Positions 17,869-27,406 of a stretch of 64,000 nt of DNA are shown in pieces. The notes below the pieces were generated by a model that ran no database searches, was not told the origin of the DNA, and saw only the letters and a list, made by a program, of their open reading frames with translations. The position numbers were made by a program, and so were the translations under genes. The DNA comes from JAMXLO01 sp963794185 (GTDB taxonomy: Bacteria; Pseudomonadota; Alphaproteobacteria; Acetobacterales; Acetobacteraceae): NCBI GenBank assembly GCA_963794185.1, contig CAWCDM010000029.1, positions 77,500 to 141,499 on the forward strand. Reading direction: 5' to 3'. Every line of letters begins with the position of its first letter. Position 1 is the stretch's first letter.

Positions 17869-19119
17869 ATGTCTTCTAACAATGGTGGCCCGAGCCCGTG
17901 GGGGTCGCCGGGCGGCGGCTCCGGCGGGGACGGCAGCGGCGGGGGACAACGGCCACCGCCGGGCGGCGGCGGCCCATGGGGCGGCGGCGGCGGACCCGGC
18001 GGGCCGTTCGGCCCACGTCCGGGCGGCCCGGGCGGGATGGGGCCGCTGCCCGACCTCGACCAGATCATCGCCAGGCTGCAGGCCTATGTGCGCTCCCTGC
18101 TCGGGGGCGGCCCTCGCGGGCGCTTCACCGGCGGCCGCGGGCTCGCCCTGATCGCCATCGGCGTCGCGGCCTTGTGGCTGGCCAGCGGCGTCTACCGCGT
18201 GCAGCCGGATGAGCAGGGCATCGTGCTGCGCTTCGGCGCCTTCAACCGGATGACGCTGCCGGGGCTCAACTATCACCTGCCCTGGCCGATCGAACGGGTC
18301 GAAACCCCGGCCGTCACGCGGATCAACCGCATCGAGATCGGCTACCGCTCGGCCGGTGGCGCCCGCATCGAGACCGGCAACCAGGGCGGCCGGAACGTGC
18401 TGGAAGAGAGCCTGATGCTCACCGGCGACGAGAACATCATCGACATCGACTTTGCGGTGTTCTGGCGGATCAACGATGCGGTCGGCTACCTGTTCAACAC
18501 CCGCAATCCACCGCTGATCATCAAGGCGGTGGCCGAAAGTGTGATGCGCGAGGTGATCGGGCGCACGCCGATCCAGCCGGCGCTGACCGAGCTGCGCGCG
18601 CAGATCGAGACCGACGTGCTGCGCCAGACGCAGCAGATCCTCAACAACTACAAGGCGGGCGTCGAGATCACCCAGGTGCAGCTGCAGAAGGTCGATCCGC
18701 CAGCAGAGGTGGTGGAGAGCTTCCTGGACGTGCAGCGCGCCAACACCGATGCCGAGCGCCTGCGCAACGAGGCCGAGGCCTATCACAACGACATCGTGCC
18801 GCGCGCGCGGGGCGATGCCGCTCGCATCGTGGCGGAAGGCCAGGGTGCGCGACAGGCCTCGATCGCCCAGGCCATCGGCCAGACGCAGCGCTTCCTGTCG
18901 GTGCTGGCGGCCTACCAGACCGCGCGGGACGTGACCCTGCAGCGCATGTATCTGGAGACGATGCAGGACATCCTGACCCACTCGCCGTCGCTGGTGGTGG
19001 ATGACAAGCTGAAGGGCCTGGTGCCGTTCCTGCCGCTGACCCCGCCCAATCCGGCCGCGCCGGGGCAGGCCGCCCCGACGGTTCCCGCCACATCGGCCCA
19101 GCAGGGAGCGCCACGATGA
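17869..19119 (+). CDS. hflK: HflK, membrane protease-modulator subunit
   Basis: 416 residues. HflK and HflC form a large SPFH/prohibitin-type cage at the inner membrane around FtsH and modulate its proteolysis. Residues 1-60 are Gly/Pro-rich, a membrane segment covers about 91-107 (GLALIAIGVAALWLA), and the SPFH domain follows (QPDEQGIVLRFGAFNRMTLP; ESVMREVIGRTPIQPAL; VDPPAEVVESFLDVQRA). The long coiled region ends in a Pro/Ala-rich tail. Start ATG 17869 has an AGGAAAG ribosome binding site. Its stop overlaps the hflC start (ATGA), showing translational coupling. Confidence 0.97.
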   Translation: MSSNNGGPSPWGSPGGGSGGDGSGGGQRPPPGGGGPWGGGGGPGGPFGPRPGGPGGMGPLPDLDQIIARLQAYVRSLLGGGPRGRFTGGRGLALIAIGVAALWLASGVYRVQPDEQGIVLRFGAFNRMTLPGLNYHLPWPIERVETPAVTRINRIEIGYRSAGGARIETGNQGGRNVLEESLMLTGDENIIDIDFAVFWRINDAVGYLFNTRNPPLIIKAVAESVMREVIGRTPIQPALTELRAQIETDVLRQTQQILNNYKAGVEITQVQLQKVDPPAEVVESFLDVQRANTDAERLRNEAEAYHNDIVPRARGDAARIVAEGQGARQASIAQAIGQTQRFLSVLAAYQTARDVTLQRMYLETMQDILTHSPSLVVDDKLKGLVPFLPLTPPNPAAPGQAAPTVPATSAQQGAPR

Positions 19120-19994
19120 GCCGGGCAGTGATCGCGGTCATTGCCGCTCTGGTGGTGGCCTTCGTGCTGGTGGAGGCCTCGCTGTTCCAGGTCGATCAGA
19201 CCGAGCAGGTGCTGATCACCCAATTCGGCGACCCGATCCGCGTGATCAGGGAGCCGGGGCTGCATGCCAAGACGCCCTTCGTCCAGACGGTGATCAGCTT
19301 CGACAAGCGGCTGCTCAACCTGGAATTGCCGGGCGAGCAGGTGATCTTGGGGGATCAGCGGCGGCTGGTGGTCGACAGCTTCACGCTGTTCCGGATCACC
19401 GATCCGCTGCTGTACTATCAGTCGGTCGGCACGGTGGAGGATGGCATCCGCGGCAGGCTCAACTCCATCGTCTCGGCGTCGCTGCGCCGGGTGCTGGCCG
19501 GCAACAAGCTGCTCGACGTGCTGTCGGCCAGGCGGGAACAGATCATGGCGACGATCCGCGACCAGGTGAATGTCGAGATGAAGGGCTTCGGCGTGTCGAT
19601 CGACGATGTCCGTATCCGACGCGCCGATCTGCCGGACGAGAACACCAAGGCGATCCTCTCGCGCATGCAGTCGGAGCGCCAGCGTGTGGCGGCCCAGGCG
19701 CGGGCCGAAGGGGCGGAGGCGTCGCAGCGCATCCGCGCCGATGCTGAGCGCGAGCGCACGGTGCTGGTGGCGGAGGCGCGGGCGACGGCGGACCGGCTGC
19801 GCGGCGAGGGTGAGGCCGATGCCAGCCGCACCTACGCGAAGGCGTACGACCAGGATGCCGGGTTCTTCGCCATCTGGCGCACCCTGACGGCCTACCGGGA
19901 GGCGTTCGGGACCGGCAATTCTCGGCTGATTCTCACCCCCGACAACGAATTCCTGCGTTATCTTCAATCGCTGCCGGCGCCGGGCGGCCAGTAG
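19116..19994 (+). CDS. hflC: HflC, membrane protease-modulator subunit
   Basis: 292 residues, partner of HflK in the FtsH-modulating SPFH complex. One N-terminal membrane segment (VIAVIAALVVAFVLVEASLF), then the SPFH core (VDQTEQVLITQFGDPIRVI; EPGLHAKTPFVQTVISFDKR) and the conserved RIRRADLPDE segment followed by a long helix (RMQSERQRVAAQARAEG; RADAERERTVLVAEA). Its C-terminal part (AYDQDAGFFAIWRTL, then DNEFLRYLQ) is standard. It starts four bases before the hflK stop. The gene order hflK-hflC-degP is common in alphaproteobacteria. Confidence 0.97.
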   Translation: MSRAVIAVIAALVVAFVLVEASLFQVDQTEQVLITQFGDPIRVIREPGLHAKTPFVQTVISFDKRLLNLELPGEQVILGDQRRLVVDSFTLFRITDPLLYYQSVGTVEDGIRGRLNSIVSASLRRVLAGNKLLDVLSARREQIMATIRDQVNVEMKGFGVSIDDVRIRRADLPDENTKAILSRMQSERQRVAAQARAEGAEASQRIRADAERERTVLVAEARATADRLRGEGEADASRTYAKAYDQDAGFFAIWRTLTAYREAFGTGNSRLILTPDNEFLRYLQSLPAPGGQ

Positions 19995-20057
19995 CCCGGT
20001 TGCCAGCCGCCACGTGCCGGACCATATGCGCCAAAGCCTCCAGGGGAAATCTCGACC

Positions 20058-21606
20058 ATGCGTTTGCTCCGCTGCCAATCCGCTCGCGCCGCCACGGTCG
20101 CTATTGCCGTGGCCCTCGCCGTGCCGCTTGCCGGTGTTGCCCCGAGCATGCCGGCCTATGCCAGGACGGCGCCGGACAGCTTCGCGGATCTGGCGGCGAA
20201 ACTGCTGCCGGCCGTGGTGAACATCTCGTCCACCCAGGCCGTGCAGGCGCGCGCCGGCTCGCCCGGCCCAGGTCCCGGGCCGGAGGTTCCGCTGTTTCCG
20301 CCCGGCTCGCCGTTCGAGCAGTTCTTCAAGGACTTTCTCAACCGCAACCGTCCGGGCCCGGGCGGACGCGGTGGCGACGCCCAGCCTCCGCCGTCTGACC
20401 GGCGGATGCAGAGCCTGGGGTCGGGCTTCATCATCGACAGCTCGGGCATCGTGGTTACCAATAACCACGTGATCGACGGCGCCGACGAGATCACCGTGAC
20501 CTTGCAGGACAATACCTCGCTGAAGGCGAAGGTGCTGGGCCGCGATGAGACCGGCGATATCGCACTGCTGCAGGTGAAGCCGGACAAGCCGCTGACGGCG
20601 GTGGATTTCGGCGATTCCGATATCTCCCGCGTCGGCGACTGGGTGCTGGCGATCGGCAACCCGTTCGGCCTGGGCGGCACGGTGACGGCGGGCATCGTGT
20701 CGGCGCGTGGCCGCGACATCCGCCAGGGACCTGTACGACGACTTCATCCAGACCGACGCCGCGATCAACCGCGGCAACTCCGGCGGTCCGCTGTTCAACA
20801 TGGACGGCCAGGTGATCGGCATGAACACTGCGATCTACTCGCCGTCGGGCGGGTCGATCGGCATCGGCTTTTCGATTCCGGCCAACATGGTCAAGGCGGT
20901 CGTGGCGCAGTTGAAGGATTTCGGCCATCCGCGCCGAGGCTGGCTTGGCGTTCGCATCCAGCAGGTGACGCCCGACATCGCCGAGAGCCTCGGCCTGCAT
21001 GATCCGTCGGGCGCGATGGTGGCCGGGGTGAACGACGACGGCCCGGCCGACAAGGCGAAAATCCGCAACGGCGACATCATCCTGAAGTTCAACAACCAGG
21101 ACGTGAAGGAGATGCGCTCACTGCCGCGCATCGTGGCGGATTCCGAGGTCGGCAAGTCCGTGCCGGTGGTGCTGTGGCGCGATGGCAAGCAGGTGACGGT
21201 GCAGGCCACTCTTGCGGAGAAGCCGGACGATCAGCAGCTGGCCGCAGCGACGCCGGGCGACAAGACGCCGGCGCAGAAGCCGACGGAGATCTCGGGACTT
21301 GGACTCAAGCTGGCGCCGATCACCCAGGAGATGAAGGACAAGTTCTCGCTGGGCGCCGACCAGAAGGGCGTGGTGATCACCGACGTCTCGCCGAACAGCT
21401 CCGCGGCCGAACGCGGGCTGAAGGCCGGCGACGTGATCGTCGAGGTGCAGCAAGGCGAGGTCGCATCCCCGGCTGAGGTGCAGCAGAAGGTCGATACCGT
21501 GCGCAAGGAGAGCCGCAAGTCGGTGCTGATGCTGATCCAGCGCCAGGACGGGCTGCAATGGGTGCCCCTGTCGTTGTCCGGCGACAAGGACAAGCAACCG
21601 GGGTAG
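20058..21606 (+). CDS. degP: DegP/HtrA-type periplasmic serine protease, one frameshift
   Basis: Do-like periplasmic protease and chaperone of about 515 residues. Signal peptide 1-36 (ending MPAYARTAP), then a trypsin-like domain with catalytic His137 (VTNNHVIDG), Asp167 (ETGDIALLQV) and Ser241 (NRGNSGGPLF), and two PDZ domains (GWLGVRIQQVTPDIAESLGL; DQKGVVITDVSPNSSAAERG). The frame slips at about 20732, where an extra base splits ARGRDIRQG from PYDDFIQTDAAINRG; correcting it joins the halves perfectly. The insertion between residues 68 and 115 (Pro/Gly-rich, FEQFFKDFL) is the LA-loop region. Located behind hflC and probably in the same transcription unit. The slip is most likely a sequence error. 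Confidence 0.93.
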
Positions 21607-21741
21607 GCCCCTCCCGTCGATCCGCTTCGCGGCTCAACCCCCCGCTTTCGGGGGAGAGGAGATTTTGTATCGCTGCCCTGCCATTTGACGTGACTCCTCC
21701 CCCGCGAAAGCGGGGGAGGGCAGGGAGAGGGTTTTCCATTC
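21607..21741. repeat. Palindromic element overlapping a coding 3' end
   Basis: Two inverted arms (about 21635-21661, around CCCCCCGCTTTCGGGGGAG, and 21693-21724, around CTCCTCCCCCGCGAAAGCGG) separated by about 30 bp. It lies between the convergent degP and carbamoyltransferase genes. The last ~31 codons of the carbamoyltransferase, including its stop codon at 21634, come from this element. Confidence 0.75.
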
Positions 21742-23847
21742 CCGCAGCCACTCGCCAAGCCGTCGCCCGCCGTCCTTGGGCGGTATCGCCACCGCGTGCC
21801 ACGCAAGCCAGGCGTCGCCTTCCTCGCCGATCAGCAGCACGCCATCCATCGCCTTCGATCGGCGCAGCGCCTCCAGCGCCTGTTGCGGCGTCTGCACGAT
21901 CGGACCGGCCACATTGAGCGACGTATTGACCGATGCCTCGACGCCGCAGCGCCGCCCCATGGCCCGCAGGTATGCGTGGGTGAACGGATCGGTGTCCTCG
22001 CGCACGATCTGGATGCGGCTGGTACCGTCCCGGTGGATCACCGCCGGAATGCGACGAAAGCTGTCGGGGCGGGCGCGGACGGTCAGCACCATGTAGTTAT
22101 AGGCGTTGTAGTCGTCATCCGACGCACCCTCCTGCAGTTCGAACCAGCGATGCGCGGCTTCCAGCGTGAGCATCGGCGCCAGCGGGCGGAACGGTTCGCG
22201 GAATTTCACCAGCCGGTTGATGGTTTCCAGCGTCCTGGGGTTGGTGGGATTGGCCAGGATCGAGCGATGCCCGAGCGCACGAGGGCCCGTTTCAGCGCGG
22301 CCCTGGAACAGGCCCACCACCCCGTCATGCGCGATGCAGTACGCCAGCAGATCGGCGATGCGCTCGCGGCCGGCGCGATCGGACGTGGTGCCCAGCGCGG
22401 CCCAGGCGATCTCCTCCGTTGCCCGCAGAGTGGCCTCGATCTCATCGCCGGACGGCGCGATGCCGCCATGAAAGGCGTGGCGCAACCGCGCTCCGAGCGG
22501 CGCACCGTTGGCCAGCGCGAACTGGTACACCGCGCCCGCCGCCACGCCGGGATCACCCGCCACCGGCGGCACCCAGACGTGCAGGTCCTCGAAGTGGTCC
22601 ATCAGCCGCATGTTGGCGATCGCGTTCAGTGCCGTGCCACCGGCCAGCACCAGCCGGTTGCTGCCGGTGGTGCGGATCAGGTGGCCGATGATGTGGAACA
22701 GCGCGTCCTCGAACACGAGCTGGGTGGCTGCGGCCTTGTCGAACCGCTCCTGCGAATCGAGCGTTTCGGCACCGATGTCAACGCGCATGACCGCGTCCGG
22801 ATTCCACATTGTCTCGAGCGGGATCGGTGGGCCCAGGATCTTCAGCAGAGCCGGCGTGTAGGGGCGGATCTGCAGACTGCGCGGCCAGTTGGCCAGGGCG
22901 CGGTTGAGCCGTACGGTGCCGTCGCTGGCGAAATGGAATAGTTCCCGAAGCTGGCGATAGAACGGATTGGTCAGTCGCTCGCCGTCGCCCCAGGCGGCGG
23001 AACCCATGTAGCGTCCCTCGCTGCTGAGGATCGTCCAGCCGCCCTGGGTCGAGCTGATCATGCTGTAGAAGCCGCCGAGCGAGTCGAAGATGCCGCGGTT
23101 GCGATGGATCAGCCTGATCGTGTCGCCTCGCGCGAGGTAGAGCGAGATCGCCCCGTCGTCGCCGATGCCGTCGAGCACGCTGATCATGACCGGCTCGTCG
23201 CTGCCGGCGAATGGCGACACCGCGTACGAGAAGTGGGCGTGGTTGCAATGATGCCGCATGCCGATGATCGGCATGGGATGCTCCAGACCCAGCTGACGGC
23301 CGAGGCGCGCCGGTGACTTGAATGCCCGCGTGATGTGCCGCGCATTCATCGGAGCGAAATTTGCCGGATCCAGGAAGATCCGGCTGGCCGGCAGTTCCTC
23401 GGCGATGCTGCGCAACAATGTCGCGGCGAGCGTGATGTAGTCCCAACCTGCAACGAAGGCGTGGATCTGCCCGGCGTCGATGCCGAGCCGGGCCATCATC
23501 GTCAGCATGGCATTCAGACTTTGTTTGGGAAAGCCGGTGCAATGCCTGATGCCGCTGTAGCGCTCTTCCTCGTTGCTGCAGATCAGCCGCACGCCGTCGT
23601 CGCGTGAGGTTTCAACCAGCGCGACGCCGCTGTTGTGGCCCGCGGGTCCGATCCCGGCGAGGTACACGCGCTCGCCGCGGCGCAGCTTTTCCGCGAAGGC
23701 TGTGCCGCGCTCGCGTGCGAAGGCGCTGTCCGGCGCGTGGAAGCCGCGGCACGCGGCGTAAGAGGTCAGCAGCGGCCGGCTGACACGCTCGGTCAGCGCG
23801 CCGAGCAGGGGATGTGTCGGACCGTATCGGCCGAAGCTGGTGGACAT
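21634..23847 (-). CDS. NodU/CmcH-family carbamoyltransferase
   Basis: 737 residues. Enzymes of this family transfer a carbamoyl group from carbamoyl phosphate (through carbamoyl-AMP) to a hydroxyl of an antibiotic or a glycan. The N-terminal Kae1-like domain has GIGPAGHNSGVALV (residues 65-78), SNEEERYSGIRH and the metal-binding MRHHCNHAHFSYA (His199, His200, His203, His205). The C-terminal YrdC-like part has GRAETGPRALGHRSILANP and VIHRDGTSRIQIV. The acceptor is unknown and no biosynthetic gene cluster is next to it. The tail from about LSLPSPAFAGEE is encoded by a palindromic repeat and is not expected to be conserved. It begins one base before the serB stop codon ends (TGATG), hence coupled to serB. 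Confidence 0.88.
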   Translation of the reverse strand: MSTSFGRYGPTHPLLGALTERVSRPLLTSYAACRGFHAPDSAFARERGTAFAEKLRRGERVYLAGIGPAGHNSGVALVETSRDDGVRLICSNEEERYSGIRHCTGFPKQSLNAMLTMMARLGIDAGQIHAFVAGWDYITLAATLLRSIAEELPASRIFLDPANFAPMNARHITRAFKSPARLGRQLGLEHPMPIIGMRHHCNHAHFSYAVSPFAGSDEPVMISVLDGIGDDGAISLYLARGDTIRLIHRNRGIFDSLGGFYSMISSTQGGWTILSSEGRYMGSAAWGDGERLTNPFYRQLRELFHFASDGTVRLNRALANWPRSLQIRPYTPALLKILGPPIPLETMWNPDAVMRVDIGAETLDSQERFDKAAATQLVFEDALFHIIGHLIRTTGSNRLVLAGGTALNAIANMRLMDHFEDLHVWVPPVAGDPGVAAGAVYQFALANGAPLGARLRHAFHGGIAPSGDEIEATLRATEEIAWAALGTTSDRAGRERIADLLAYCIAHDGVVGLFQGRAETGPRALGHRSILANPTNPRTLETINRLVKFREPFRPLAPMLTLEAAHRWFELQEGASDDDYNAYNYMVLTVRARPDSFRRIPAVIHRDGTSRIQIVREDTDPFTHAYLRAMGRRCGVEASVNTSLNVAGPIVQTPQQALEALRRSKAMDGVLLIGEEGDAWLAWHAVAIPPKDGGRRLGEWLREWKTLSLPSPAFAGEESRQMAGQRYKISSPPKAGG

Positions 23848-24722
23848 CAGTGGCTGACGATCTCCTCCGTGCGATACCCTTGTGCGAACAGCAGCGCGCG
23901 GAGGTCGGCGTGGTCGACACGTGCACGGGCTTCGGCCGCGACGATCGGCTTGGCGCGGAACGCGATGCCCAGTCCGGCGGCGCGCAGCATGTCGAGATCG
24001 TTCGCCCCGTCGCCGACCGCCAGCGTCGCCGACATCGGCAGCCCTCGCTCCGCCGCGAGTTGCGTCAGCGTGTCCAGCTTCGTGTCGCGATCGAGGATCG
24101 GCTCGGCGACGCGGCCGGTCAGCGCCGCGCCGTCGTCAAGCAGCACGTTGGAGCGATGCATGTCGAAGCCGCACAGCGCGGCGACACGGCCGGTGAAGAA
24201 GGAGAAGCCGCCGGACACCAGCGCAGTGTAGGCTCCGTGCGCGCGCATGGTGGCGACCAGTTCGCACGCGCCGGGCGTGAGGAGGACCCGCCGCCAGGTC
24301 TGCTCCAGAGCGTCCAACGGCAGCCCGCGCAGCATCGCCACCCGTTCGCGCAGAGCCGATTTGAAGTCCAGTTCACCGTTCATCGCGCGGGCGGTGATGG
24401 CGGATATCTCCGCTTTCAGCCCGGCGAAATCGGCCAGCTCGTCGAGCGTTTCGCCGGTGACGATGGTGCTGTCCATGTCGGCGATCAGCAGGGACTTGCG
24501 GCGGCCCTTTGCCGGTGTGACGATCGCGTCGATTGCCGCGCCATCCAGTGCCGCGCGCACCGCGTTCATGTCGGGGCCAGTGGCCAGTCGTATGTCGGCG
24601 GCCTCACCGGGGGAGAGGATCTCCGGCGCGCCGCCGCCCGCTGCGTCGCGCACACGGGCGACATTGGCGGGTGTCAACGATGTGGCGGAGACGTCGGCGA
24701 CGAGCGTGAGGACGTGGCGCAT
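23847..24722 (-). CDS. serB: Phosphoserine phosphatase
   Basis: 291 residues; HAD-family enzyme for the last step of serine synthesis (phosphoserine to serine). The catalytic motif I is IADMDSTIVTGET (residues 80-92; nucleophile Asp82, acid Asp84), motif II VSGGFSFF, and motif III/IV KLDTLTQ followed by AVGDGANDLDMLRAAGLG. An N-terminal ACT-like extension of about 75 residues precedes it, as in the long alphaproteobacterial forms. It overlaps the downstream carbamoyltransferase by one base. Confidence 0.96.
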   Translation of the reverse strand: MRHVLTLVADVSATSLTPANVARVRDAAGGGAPEILSPGEAADIRLATGPDMNAVRAALDGAAIDAIVTPAKGRRKSLLIADMDSTIVTGETLDELADFAGLKAEISAITARAMNGELDFKSALRERVAMLRGLPLDALEQTWRRVLLTPGACELVATMRAHGAYTALVSGGFSFFTGRVAALCGFDMHRSNVLLDDGAALTGRVAEPILDRDTKLDTLTQLAAERGLPMSATLAVGDGANDLDMLRAAGLGIAFRAKPIVAAEARARVDHADLRALLFAQGYRTEEIVSH

Positions 24723-24734
24723 TGCTACGCAAGC

Positions 24735-25127
24735 TCAAAGCGCTGATTCGATGTCGGTTTTCGCAAAATCGCCACCCTTGAACAGCAGCGGCTCGCTACG
24801 CGACCTGGCCAGCGCATAGGCGCCGCAATCAATGATATTCAACTGCGCTGGGTGGCCCTGCCCCTTGCCGTAACGGCGGAAGCCGTCGAACGCCAGATCG
24901 GCCAGGCCCCCATCGAATGGCGCGATAAAGATGCCGAAATCTTCAAGCAGCACGTCAAATGTGCGGACGGCGCCAGCTCCGTAGCGCGAATGCAGGACGA
25001 CCCGGGTCTCCAGCACCGAGACTGACGACATCGCCAAAAATGCCGCGCCGCGCATCGCGTCCTGGTAGCGGGTGCAATCGACCCCGTTGGCGACGGCGGC
25101 GACGATTGCTGACGTGTCGAGTACCAT
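24735..25127 (-). CDS. vapC: VapC-like PIN-domain toxin
   Basis: 130 residues of PIN-domain ribonuclease toxin. Acidic residues expected at the metal site are visible: Asp4 (MVLDTSAIVAA), Glu in SVLETRVVL, Asp in NIIDCGAYALA and Asp in FKGGDFAKTDI. The ATG at 25127 is chosen since it overlaps the antitoxin stop codon by one base (TGATG), the usual coupling in VapBC modules; a longer frame upstream has no family resemblance. VapC toxins cleave tRNA or rRNA; the target here cannot be told. Confidence 0.9.
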   Translation of the reverse strand: MVLDTSAIVAAVANGVDCTRYQDAMRGAAFLAMSSVSVLETRVVLHSRYGAGAVRTFDVLLEDFGIFIAPFDGGLADLAFDGFRRYGKGQGHPAQLNIIDCGAYALARSRSEPLLFKGGDFAKTDIESAL

Positions 25128-25372
25128 CAGGTGGGCAACCCATCCGGACCATAGCCGACGATTTCGTCTTCCGGGCGAGCATCCTTGACAGGCATACGGG
25201 ACACGCAATCAAAGAACGCCTGCAGCGCTACACGACGATCTTCCGCGCTGGGGACCGAGAGGCGGGATAGCCGCTCTTCGATGGCGCGCCCCACAGCCGT
25301 CTCGACGTCCTCACCCGTCAGGCGGGCAAGACGCTGCGCAAGTTCGTCATGCCGGGCGGATCCGATATTCAT
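25127..25372 (-). CDS. vapB: VapB-like antitoxin (PSK transcription factor family)
   Basis: 81 residues. The N-terminal part HDELAQRLARLTGEDVETAV then AIEERLSRL matches the short Rv0623/PSK-type antitoxins that precede VapC. The C-terminal tail (DARPEDEIVGYGPDGLPT) would wrap the toxin active site. Start taken at ATG 25372 (MNIGSARHDEL); an in-frame ATG four codons earlier (25384) is equally possible. First gene of the vapBC pair. Confidence 0.85.
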   Translation of the reverse strand: MNIGSARHDELAQRLARLTGEDVETAVGRAIEERLSRLSVPSAEDRRVALQAFFDCVSRMPVKDARPEDEIVGYGPDGLPT

Positions 25373-25522
25373 GCTGTCAAGCATAGCCGGTTCGGCGGGT
25401 ACGGTCACCCGCCACGGCACCGTCGGCCGCCGTGACTGGCCCCCGAGGCAGTCAAACCGAGCTGGACGCACGATCCAGCGCCAGCGATTTGCCGCCGACG
25501 GCGGCGATACTTTCGCAAACGC

Positions 25523-25542
25523 ACCATAATGGACGTTATGGT
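25523..25542. promoter_or_regulatory. Short inverted repeat upstream of vapBC
   Basis: ACCATAATGGACGTTATGGT: arms ACCATAA and TTATGGT around a short centre. It lies about 150 bases in front of vapB and at the 3' end of the zinc-ribbon gene. VapB-type antitoxins bind such palindromes, so it is a possible autoregulatory operator, but the distance from the start codon is longer than usual. Confidence 0.3.
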
Positions 25543-25754
25543 AAATCGGCGTGGCTCTCAGGTCTCAGCCAAATCCGGCCGCTCGCGTCCGGGACAAGAC
25601 GGGTGCGCTCGCCGGCCGTGATCGCCGGCAGATCCGATCCGCTGATGCATAAGACGAGCCGGCAGTGCGGGCACTCGTACTCGTCGCGATACCCAACCTT
25701 CGGACGCGCTCTGACGTGGCCAATGCCGCAACTTGGGCAGATCTGATCGTCCAT
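25536..25754 (-). CDS. Small zinc-ribbon protein, hypothetical
   Basis: 72 residues from ATG 25754. Two CxxC knuckles (ICPSCGIGHV and YECPHCRLVLC) spaced by about 20 residues form a probable zinc ribbon, followed by a short tail. No homologue with known function is recognised. It sits between vapBC and a small secreted protein, all on the same strand. Confidence 0.6.
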   Translation of the reverse strand: MDDQICPSCGIGHVRARPKVGYRDEYECPHCRLVLCISGSDLPAITAGERTRLVPDASGRIWLRPESHADLP

Positions 25755-25771
25755 CGCCACACTCCCGAGGG

Positions 25772-26137
25772 CTATCTCGTGCTTTTCGCCGCACGCATAT
25801 AGGGCGCAATAAGGACGCGAAGCGCAGGGAGGGCGGTTGCAGCCTCTTTGCAAGTCTGTGGCATCACCGGCGCATCCCGCGCATGGTCCCGCGCCGCGCG
25901 AAGTACTATCGCGGCTCGATCCAGAGCAATCCCATCATCGACCTTAGAGACCATAAGGACAGCGACATACAGATCATCAACCTCGCTCGGATCCACGAAG
26001 CCGCAGGGGCGCCCGTCCTCGATGGCATGGCATGATGTCACCAGCCATTGAACCCATGTCGGCATGGGTTGTGCCGACACGACAGGAGAGCCGATCAGCA
26101 GGGCAACGACCAGGGCCGCAGGCAGAAGAAACCGCAT
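25772..26137 (-). CDS. Small secreted protein, hypothetical
   Basis: 121 residues. Signal peptide of about 22 residues (LLPAALVVALLIGSPVVSA) followed by a mature part with three Cys (LVTSCHAIEDGRPCGF and PQTCKEAAT) that may form disulfides. Contains a helical ALDRAAIVLRAARDHARD. No known family recognised. It precedes the zinc-ribbon gene by 17 bp and is probably co-transcribed with it. Confidence 0.6.
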   Translation of the reverse strand: MRFLLPAALVVALLIGSPVVSAQPMPTWVQWLVTSCHAIEDGRPCGFVDPSEVDDLYVAVLMVSKVDDGIALDRAAIVLRAARDHARDAPVMPQTCKEAATALPALRVLIAPYMRAAKSTR

Positions 26138-26375
26138 AATGTGTCGGTCTTAGACCGAACGTTTGAATTTAGCGTTTCCCCCGCCGGCTGGTTCGCCGGC
26201 CTCCGTCCCGGCGGCTACCTGGCCCGAAGCCAGAACGCCGCATCTGCCGGGACGATACACGGATCATTCCTCGGCCCGCGGCCGCGTTCTCGATGAATTT
26301 CACGCCAGAGTGAGCACATAGGTCACGTCAGCCCGCCTGGGTTCGATTTTCGGAATCCAAGAAACAGAACATAAA

Positions 26376-27336
26376 ATGAAGGATCGCAATAGTCCGGCAA
26401 ACGCTTTGATCGTCGCCGGCCCGACCGCAAGCGGCAAGTCGGCACTGGCGCTGGAACTGGCCGAACCGCCTGCACGGCACGATCATCAACGCCGACGCCA
26501 TGCAGGTGTATCGCGAGCTGCGCATCCTCACCGCGCGGCCGACCGCCGGACGAAGAGGCGCGGGCGCCCCACGCCCTCTACGGCGTGCGTCCGGCGGCGG
26601 GAGCCGGGCAGCGTCGCGTGGTGGCGCGAGGCGGCGCTGGCGGCCATGGCGGCGGCGCGGGAGGCAGGCCGGCTGCCGATCCTCACCGGCGGCAGCGGGC
26701 TCTATTTCGCCTCGCTGACCGAGGGGCTGGCGGACATCCCCGATCCCGGCCCGACGGCGCGGGCGGAGGCCCGCGCCCTGCTCAAGGAGGTCGGGCCGGC
26801 GGCACTGCATGCCCGTCTCGCCGAGGTGGATCCGGCGACGGCGGCACGGCTGCGGCCGACCGACAGCCAGCGTATCGCGCGCGCCTGGGAGGTGTGGCGC
26901 GGCACCGGCACCGGGCTCGCCGCCTGGCAGGCGAGGACGGCGCAACCCGCACCGTGGCGGTTTGCCGCCATCCTGCTCGATCCGCCGCGAGCCGACCTGC
27001 GCGCGGCGATCGCGGCGCGCTTCGATGCCATGCTGCGGGACGGCGCGCTGGACGAAGTGCGGGCGCTGCTGGCGCTGCAACTGGACCCCGCGCTGCCGGC
27101 GATGCGGGCGCACGGCGTGCCGGAACTCGCCGCCCATCTGCGCGGCGAGATCACACTGGAGGAGGCAAGGCGCCGGGTCGAACTGGTGACCGGCCAGTAT
27201 ACCAAGCGCCAGGCGACCTGGTTCCGCCACCACGGGCTGGCCGATCCAGCACGCCTGCATACGATCCATGCGCGATTTGCACGATCCAGAGCAATTTTCG
27301 GAAAGACTTACCCCCCAATTTTTGGCACTTTATTGA
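26376..27336 (+). CDS. miaA: tRNA dimethylallyltransferase, several frameshifts
   Basis: Transfers a dimethylallyl group to A37 of tRNAs that read UNN codons. The P-loop is ALIVAGPTASGKSALALEL near the N-terminus; then HGTIINADAMQVYRELRIL, LPILTGGSGLYFASLTEG, and near the end ELVTGQYTKRQATWFRHH, all typical. Three single-base insertions near 26465, 26548 and 26606 break the first third; with them removed the halves join. The frame in phase with the body runs on to 27458 and would overlap ilvB by 52 bases. A slip near the end would give the natural-looking tail QFSERLTPQFLALY with stop at 27336, so I used that end; it is uncertain. In front of ilvB, as in related genomes. Confidence 0.85.
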
Positions 27337-27345
27337 AAGCATGGC

Positions 27346-27374
27346 TTGACGCAGCGCACCATGCGGCCTATCGG
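27346..27374 (+). promoter_or_regulatory. ilvB: Candidate promoter of ilvB
   Basis: TTGACG, 17 bases, TATCGG. The -35 box matches five of six consensus positions; the -10 box is weak. Predicted start about 25 bases in front of the ilvB ATG. I see no leader peptide rich in branched-chain codons and no attenuator. Confidence 0.35.
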
Positions 27375-27406
27375 TGCGCCCCGCGATCTTTCCCGGAGCC
27401 ACGACC

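Noticed and set aside
16588..18981. Very long leftward open frame across mrp and hflK
   Set aside because: It is antisense to hflK and out of frame with mrp; its sequence is Arg/Ala/His-rich without domain resemblance.
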